10,968 nt of DNA from Paenibacillaceae bacterium (lineage in GTDB: Bacteria; Bacillota; Bacilli; Paenibacillales; YIM-B00363), in the NCBI GenBank assembly GCA_018969805.1, contig JAGWXQ010000021.1, forward strand, positions 1-10,968. The letters are read 5' to 3'. Positions 7,125 through 10,968 of this stretch are shown piece after piece. Within the stretch, counting starts at the first letter, position 1, and every line of letters starts with the position of its first letter. Under the pieces are notes generated by a model that was not told the origin of the DNA, did not search any database, and saw nothing but the letters and a program-made list of their open reading frames with translations. The position numbers and the translations under genes are program-made.

Positions 7125-8105
7125 ATGTACAACAGCTTCCAGCGCAACCTCTTTGTCGTATCCATCCTTTTCGTCGTGTGTGCCTTCTTGCTCCTCACCC
7201 ACACGCGTGCCCATGCAAAAAGTTCTGACTATGTCGTCACAGTGCTCCAACAAACCGATCATCAATACGGGTTTGGTAAAAACATGAAATCGTTCCCCAT
7301 CTACAATCCTGTAGGATACGGAATCGTGACCAGTATAAGCGGGTCATACAGCATCGCACAAGTGCATATTCAGTGTATCGATGGTGCAGAGCAATGTACG
7401 AAACAAAAATACGTGATCCGGTCCGGTGCGCATGTTCAGCCCGATACAAAAAAACAGAATCGTTTCACAGTGGACGCGAGACGCTGTGCTCCGTTGCCAA
7501 AGACGATTTCGGGCGACTCCATTTCTTGTACGTTTTTGATCAATACAAAGAACATACCCGTCGCACCGATCGGACGGCAATCAAACACCGTTTCTGCAAT
7601 CATTGAGGGCAAAACATTACAGGGGACGCTCAATGGCTCCGATGTGCACTTTCACAAGCCAATCATCGATGAAGATGCTGGCGCAATCTTAATCACGATC
7701 GGTCTCCCTGTGTTTAACGATCAAGGTGCTGTCATCGGATTGCTCCGCGATGATCCCACCGTCTGCCCATTCGATCAACGATGCCAGATTTTGCCCATCA
7801 CGTTTGTAGCGCGTAGTGCACGCCCTCCCGGAGTTCCACAACAACAAGCAACAGTCAATCGAACGAAAGCGATCGATACGATCAAACATACATCCGCGTC
7901 CGTCGTTCGCACACGGATTACGCAAATGCGCGATAAATGCAAAAAGAACAGAAACTATATTAAAAATTATGTACTTGCATCTTCTTCATGCACCTTGATC
8001 GAACGAAATACGTTGATTCATTTATTGCGCCCGAACAACGCCGAAGATGTCCGGTATGCGGAAACGATTGTGAAATTTATGACATTGATCAAAGTCGCCC
8101 CGTGA
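7125..8105 (+). CDS. Exported cysteine-paired protein 2, possible inactive trypsin-fold protein with C-terminal module
   Basis: Not a recognised family. The 326-residue product starts at an ATG 10 bases after GAAGGAG. It has a signal peptide (hydrophobic core about 9-24, likely cut after AHA at 31). The mature protein has eight cysteines as pairs 84/91, 121/135, 214/220 and 272/289. Residues 36-228 are beta-rich. ITIGLPVFNDQGAVIGLL (190-207) is the clearest hint of a serine-protease fold: it matches the strand after the active serine in HtrA/trypsin-like proteins (GGPlfN..G.viGi), but the serine position is Ile. The C-terminal part (about 263-326) carries C-KKNRNY and a C-x16-C spacing that recurs in the next gene. 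A proline/glutamine linker (234-242) separates the two parts. It is probably cotranscribed with the gene 72 bases downstream. Catalysis is not expected; a binding or structural role outside the membrane is inference. Confidence 0.85.
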   Translation: MYNSFQRNLFVVSILFVVCAFLLLTHTRAHAKSSDYVVTVLQQTDHQYGFGKNMKSFPIYNPVGYGIVTSISGSYSIAQVHIQCIDGAEQCTKQKYVIRSGAHVQPDTKKQNRFTVDARRCAPLPKTISGDSISCTFLINTKNIPVAPIGRQSNTVSAIIEGKTLQGTLNGSDVHFHKPIIDEDAGAILITIGLPVFNDQGAVIGLLRDDPTVCPFDQRCQILPITFVARSARPPGVPQQQATVNRTKAIDTIKHTSASVVRTRITQMRDKCKKNRNYIKNYVLASSSCTLIERNTLIHLLRPNNAEDVRYAETIVKFMTLIKVAP

Positions 8106-8162
8106 GTGATCCCATAGCGCAAGAAATACAAACCCCCACAAAAAACTTTGCTTTTGCAAAAA

Positions 8163-8168
8163 AAAGGA
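8163..8168 (+). promoter_or_regulatory. Ribosome binding site of exported protein 3
   Basis: The core AAGGAG follows an A-rich tract, 9 bases before the ATG at 8178. It fixes the start; an in-frame ATG 30 bases further upstream has no such site and would put a polar extension before the signal peptide. The A-tract is preceded by a TTTTGCAAAA palindrome (8152-8161). Confidence 0.7.
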
Positions 8169-8177
8169 GCGGTTTCT

Positions 8178-9209
8178 ATGCGTACGTGGACGTGGATTAT
8201 TTGCAGCCTATTTTTACTTACCCCTACTTCCGCCATCGCCCAAGCACAACATTCAGATGCACGTATTGCACAAGCGATCACCGTATTGGTGATGCACCCA
8301 ACCGATCGTGCGTATCAATCGTCTGCGGTTGTGATCAAATCAACACCAAAAGATCGTGCATATACGAATGATGCACTATTTTTGCACCCTTGTGCTGTAG
8401 ATTCTTCAAATAAATGCCCGGACAGCGACACATTTGTTGTTCAGGTCGAAAATAAGCAAACAACCGCCGAAGTCGTTGGGTGGCGATGCATCGAACGCAT
8501 CCCTATCGCATCTTGTCAAAAAAGCAAACTCCTGGGAATGCTGCGCTTTCAAACAACACAGAAGATGGAAGTGGCAGAACTTTCATCAAATCCACAAAGC
8601 AATGCAGCCTGCGCCGTGATCGACAAGCAGAAATCGACAGCATGTGGTACTTTTCAATCAGATACAGATACAATCACACTCAGTACGTCCATGCCCGTCG
8701 ATCCTATTGGTGCGGTCGTTTCTGATGGCACACTGATCGGCGTCACTCGTTCGCTTCCCAAAGAACCATATATTGCCATCATCCGAATCAATGCAATAAA
8801 TACAACGATTCCAAATCGCTGTTCGTCCATCTCATTTTTTGTCCCCGTCCATTGTCGCAAACAAACGTCTGCCATGAAAACGATACAAAATCACGGTTCG
8901 CCTAACATAAAAAAAAATCCGAGTTTTGTGCACATTGCCCAAAAACGGACGCGACTTACGGATCAGGACGTTCATCGGATAAACAAGGTGTACAACAATT
9001 TGGATCCCGCACTAAAGACGCGCATCATTGAAAAAATAACGCACCATTGTCGATCCAACAAAAACTATGTCCAATACCGCTTGAATGTACGCCACACATG
9101 CGCACGGTTTGTTGCACACCAAAATACAACTGAAGCTTTTTTGACCATCCTGCGGTACGTGGAGTTTTTCCCATCGTTGAACACACAAAAAAGCGAACAA
9201 GGGCTATAA
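8178..9209 (+). CDS. Exported cysteine-paired protein 3, possible inactive trypsin-fold protein with C-terminal module
   Basis: Not a recognised family. The 343-residue product begins with a short signal peptide (MRTWTWIICSLFLL core, likely cut after SAIA at 21). The mature part has ten cysteines in five pairs: 72/80, 104/113, 145/156, 215/226 and 291/308. TAEVVGWRC (96-104) and SKLLGMLRF (116-124) line up with TIVGVYC and MRIGIVRF in exported protein 1. DPIGAVVSDGTLIGVTR (175-191) lines up with the pseudo-active-site strand of the other two; the catalytic serine position appears to be Pro. The C-terminal module (about 281-343) repeats TRI...C..NKNY with Cys-x16-Cys, as in protein 2. It is likely in an operon with protein 2. 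The TAA stop overlaps the end of the convergent mtnA gene. The paralogy call is firmer than the fold call. Confidence 0.85.
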   Translation: MRTWTWIICSLFLLTPTSAIAQAQHSDARIAQAITVLVMHPTDRAYQSSAVVIKSTPKDRAYTNDALFLHPCAVDSSNKCPDSDTFVVQVENKQTTAEVVGWRCIERIPIASCQKSKLLGMLRFQTTQKMEVAELSSNPQSNAACAVIDKQKSTACGTFQSDTDTITLSTSMPVDPIGAVVSDGTLIGVTRSLPKEPYIAIIRINAINTTIPNRCSSISFFVPVHCRKQTSAMKTIQNHGSPNIKKNPSFVHIAQKRTRLTDQDVHRINKVYNNLDPALKTRIIEKITHHCRSNKNYVQYRLNVRHTCARFVAHQNTTEAFLTILRYVEFFPSLNTQKSEQGL

Positions 9210-10205
9210 CCGCGCAAGCTTGTCCTCGTAAGGAGCACGGATAACGCCTTGTTCGGTAATGATCGCGGCAATGAGATGGTGCGGGGTAATGTCAAAGGCA
9301 GGATTGTACACGTGCACTCCTGCTGGGGCAACCGATGTGCCACTGATCGTCGTCACTTCGGATGCATCGCGCTCTTCGATCGGGATGTGCGCCCCTGTCG
9401 GCGTGCGCGCATCGATCGATGACGTCGGTGCTGCGACATACAGCGGGATGCTGTGCGCTTTTGCCACTACAGCGATCGTGTACGTGCCGATTTTGTTTGC
9501 GGTGTCGCCATTGGCTGCGATGCGGTCTGCCCCCACAATGACGGCATGCACTTTTCCTTGCGCCATCAGCGTCCCGACCATACTGTCTGTGATGAGCGTG
9601 ACGTCGATGCCTGCTTGCGCAAGCTCGTATGCGGTCAAGCGCGCGCCCTGAAGCACGGGACGCGTCTCTGTCGCGTACACCTTGACCGCGCGCCCTTGCT
9701 CGTGGGCGATGTACATCGGTGCGGTCGCCGTCCCATACGGTGCCGTCGCCAACGCACCCGCATTGCAATGCGTCAATACCCCATCTTCTGGGCGGATGAG
9801 CTGCAACGCCCAAATGCCGATCGCATAATTTGCACGCGCTTCTTCTTGTGCGATCGCATGCGCCTCCTGCTCCAGTGCTTGCACAATCGCATGATCGGAT
9901 GCTGTCACCACGATCGCGCGCATGCGATCGACCGCACGCATCAGATTGACCGCTGTCGGGCGTGCTGAGCGCAACATGTGCGCCGCTTCCAGAACAGATG
10001 CACGCCCGTGCCGCGCCGCCAATACGAGCCCATACGCAGCGACGATGCCAATAAGCGGTGCTCCACGCACAGCCATCGTCACGATCGCATCAACGACATC
10101 CCCAACGTCACACAATGTGCGCTCAACCCGCTCTTGCGGCAACCTCCGTTGGTCGAGGATGACGATGCGATCACCGTGCCAGCGCATCGGTTCGCTATGC
10201 GCCAT
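9204..10205 (-). CDS. mtnA: S-methyl-5-thioribose-1-phosphate isomerase
   Basis: MtnA converts 5-methylthioribose 1-phosphate to methylthioribulose 1-phosphate in the methionine salvage pathway, recycling the methylthioadenosine left by polyamine synthesis and other reactions. The product is 333 residues and closely follows the Bacillus form: VRGAPLIGI near 46-54, catalytic Cys near 147 in HCNAGALAT, ETRPVLQGARLTAYEL near 180-195, catalytic Asp near 227 in VGADRIAANGD, NKIGTY near 237-242, and NPAFDITPHHLI near the end. The start is uncertain: the ATG at 10205 lies inside gcvH (11-base overlap) and the next at 10187 lies just after the gcvH stop; neither has a strong ribosome binding site, so translation probably depends on gcvH. 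Other methionine-salvage genes are not in the window. An eIF2B-like aldose isomerase of the same superfamily is less likely given the motif agreement. Confidence 0.95.
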   Translation of the reverse strand: MAHSEPMRWHGDRIVILDQRRLPQERVERTLCDVGDVVDAIVTMAVRGAPLIGIVAAYGLVLAARHGRASVLEAAHMLRSARPTAVNLMRAVDRMRAIVVTASDHAIVQALEQEAHAIAQEEARANYAIGIWALQLIRPEDGVLTHCNAGALATAPYGTATAPMYIAHEQGRAVKVYATETRPVLQGARLTAYELAQAGIDVTLITDSMVGTLMAQGKVHAVIVGADRIAANGDTANKIGTYTIAVVAKAHSIPLYVAAPTSSIDARTPTGAHIPIEERDASEVTTISGTSVAPAGVHVYNPAFDITPHHLIAAIITEQGVIRAPYEDKLARL

Positions 10206-10575
10206 ACGCTTGTTCGTACTGCGCAGCATCCCACAACGACTCGCGCTGCGATGCGTCCGTCAGTGCGATGGCGATCATCCACCCATCGGTATATGGTGCG
10301 GTATTGACGTGCTGTGGCTCGTCTTTAAGCACTTCGTTTGTCGCGACGACCGTCCCTGACACGGGCGCATACAGCTCGGACACCGTCTTGACCGACTCGA
10401 CACTGCCAAAAGACGCCCCTTTTTCCACTTGCGTACCGATCGGGGGCAAATCGACGTACACGATGTCCCCAAGCGCGCACTGCGCAAAGTCGGTGATCCC
10501 TACTTTCGCTGCATTGTCCTCGCCATAAAGCCACTCATGCTGTGCGGTATACGCATACTGCTCCGGTACGTGCAC
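10195..10575 (-). CDS. gcvH: Glycine cleavage system H protein (lipoyl carrier)
   Basis: GcvH carries the aminomethyl group on a lipoyl arm between the P, T and L proteins of the glycine cleavage system; in Bacillota it can also serve as a lipoyl donor in the lipoylation relay. The product is 126 residues, the usual size. HEWLYGEDNAAKVGITDFAQ near 13-32, the conserved LGDIVYVDLPPIGTQVEKG near 35-53, and the lipoylated Lys near 63 in GSVESVKTVSELYAP are all present. It uses a GTG start at 10575, 6 bases after a GAGGAAG ribosome binding site. It lies 30 bases after the peroxiredoxin stop and overlaps or touches mtnA, so the three look like one transcription unit. The other gcv genes are not visible here. 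Confidence 0.96.
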   Translation of the reverse strand: MHVPEQYAYTAQHEWLYGEDNAAKVGITDFAQCALGDIVYVDLPPIGTQVEKGASFGSVESVKTVSELYAPVSGTVVATNEVLKDEPQHVNTAPYTDGWMIAIALTDASQRESLWDAAQYEQAYGA

Positions 10576-10605
10576 GGTGCACTTCCTCTCTACAAAAAGG
10601 GGGGA

Positions 10606-10968
10606 TTACTTCGCGCTCAAATGCGATGCGCCGGGTTTCCAGTTGATCGGACAAAGCCCACCGGATTGGAGCGCTTGCAGTACGCGCAGCGTCTCCTCTA
10701 CACTGCGCCCGACATCGAGGTGCGTGACTACAGCGTATTTGAGCACCCCTTGTGGGTCAATCAAAAACAACCCGCGCTGTGCAATGCCTTCTTCTTCGAT
10801 CAGTACCCCATAATCGCGCGCAACCGACTTGTGGATGTCCGATGCCAGCGGAAAGCGCAACAGACCGAGCCCGTTGTCCGCCGCATGAATCCACGCCCGA
10901 TGGCTATGGACACTGTCCGTACTCACGCCGACAATGTCGCATCCAAGCGCATCGAATTCATCGTACGC
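10606..10968 (-). CDS. Peroxiredoxin of the AhpC/Prx1 type (N-terminal part missing)
   Basis: This thiol peroxidase family reduces hydrogen peroxide and organic hydroperoxides in the cytoplasm. The window shows the last 120 codons; the start, including the peroxidatic cysteine, is beyond the right edge. Visible family marks are the segment ending FDALGCDIVGVSTDSVHSHRAW across the edge (the frame is open to base 10968), the FPLASDIHKSVARDYGVL stretch, the RGLFLIDPQGVLKY strand, VGRSVEETLRVLQALQ, and the resolving-cysteine tail GGLCPINWKPG. The resolving Cys makes it a typical 2-Cys enzyme. This tail form is common in Bacillota. A precise symbol (ahpC or a Prx paralogue) cannot be given without the N-terminus and neighbours such as ahpF. 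It precedes gcvH by 30 bases on the same strand. Confidence 0.93.
   Translation of the reverse strand, partial: AYDEFDALGCDIVGVSTDSVHSHRAWIHAADNGLGLLRFPLASDIHKSVARDYGVLIEEEGIAQRGLFLIDPQGVLKYAVVTHLDVGRSVEETLRVLQALQSGGLCPINWKPGASHLSAK

Noticed and set aside
6050..9209. Active secreted serine proteases
   Set aside because: No His-Asp-Ser triad or GxSGG motif is found in any of the three; only the surrounding strand patterns are similar.
1..10968. Cyanobacterial origin because of GCGATCGC repeats
   Set aside because: Only three full octamers; strong Shine-Dalgarno sites, tight operons, the coaBC-priA pair and the Bacillus-like MtnA fit a Bacillota host better.

Overview
The window is chromosomal DNA from a bacterium. 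It carries housekeeping genes, almost all on the minus strand, interrupted by an accessory block of three plus-strand genes. Strong Shine-Dalgarno sites, sigma-A-like promoters, a Bacillus-like MtnA and a peroxiredoxin tail of the type common in Bacillota all point towards a GC-rich Bacillota lineage. That assignment is inference. No rRNA, tRNA, CRISPR or insertion sequence was seen.

Left part (1-5940, all minus strand). Read in the direction of transcription, the order is a small unrecognised gene (5940-5668), coaBC (coenzyme A biosynthesis), priA (replication restart helicase), then ruvC, ruvA and ruvB (Holliday junction processing; ruvB runs off the left edge). The junctions are very tight: stop codons sit inside ribosome binding sites and coaBC/priA overlap as ATGA. 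The first three genes therefore look like one operon. A good extended -10 promoter just before ruvC suggests ruvCAB can also be transcribed separately.

Middle part (about 5824-9209, plus strand). Three consecutive genes encode exported proteins of 287, 326 and 343 residues. None can be named from an obvious family. They share a pattern: signal peptide, beta-rich core, even numbers of cysteines in closely spaced pairs, and a late segment resembling the GxSGxPvfn..G.viG strand of chymotrypsin/HtrA-fold proteases but without the catalytic serine. The last two also share a C-terminal module with a Cys-x16-Cys pair. I read them as diverged paralogues, probably secreted inactive protease-fold proteins. 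They are visibly more AT-rich than their neighbours, lie on the opposite strand, and have their own promoters. One of these promoters lies antisense inside the small gene upstream of coaBC. This block is the most novel part of the window.

Right part (9204-10968, minus strand). A peroxiredoxin (N-terminal part beyond the right edge), gcvH (lipoyl carrier protein of the glycine cleavage system) and mtnA (methionine salvage isomerase) are closely packed. mtnA converges on the last secreted-protein gene, and the two stop codons lie within a 6-base overlap.

The palindrome CGATCG is strikingly frequent (about 36 copies counted by hand against roughly 3 expected), denser in the housekeeping genes than in the secreted-protein block.
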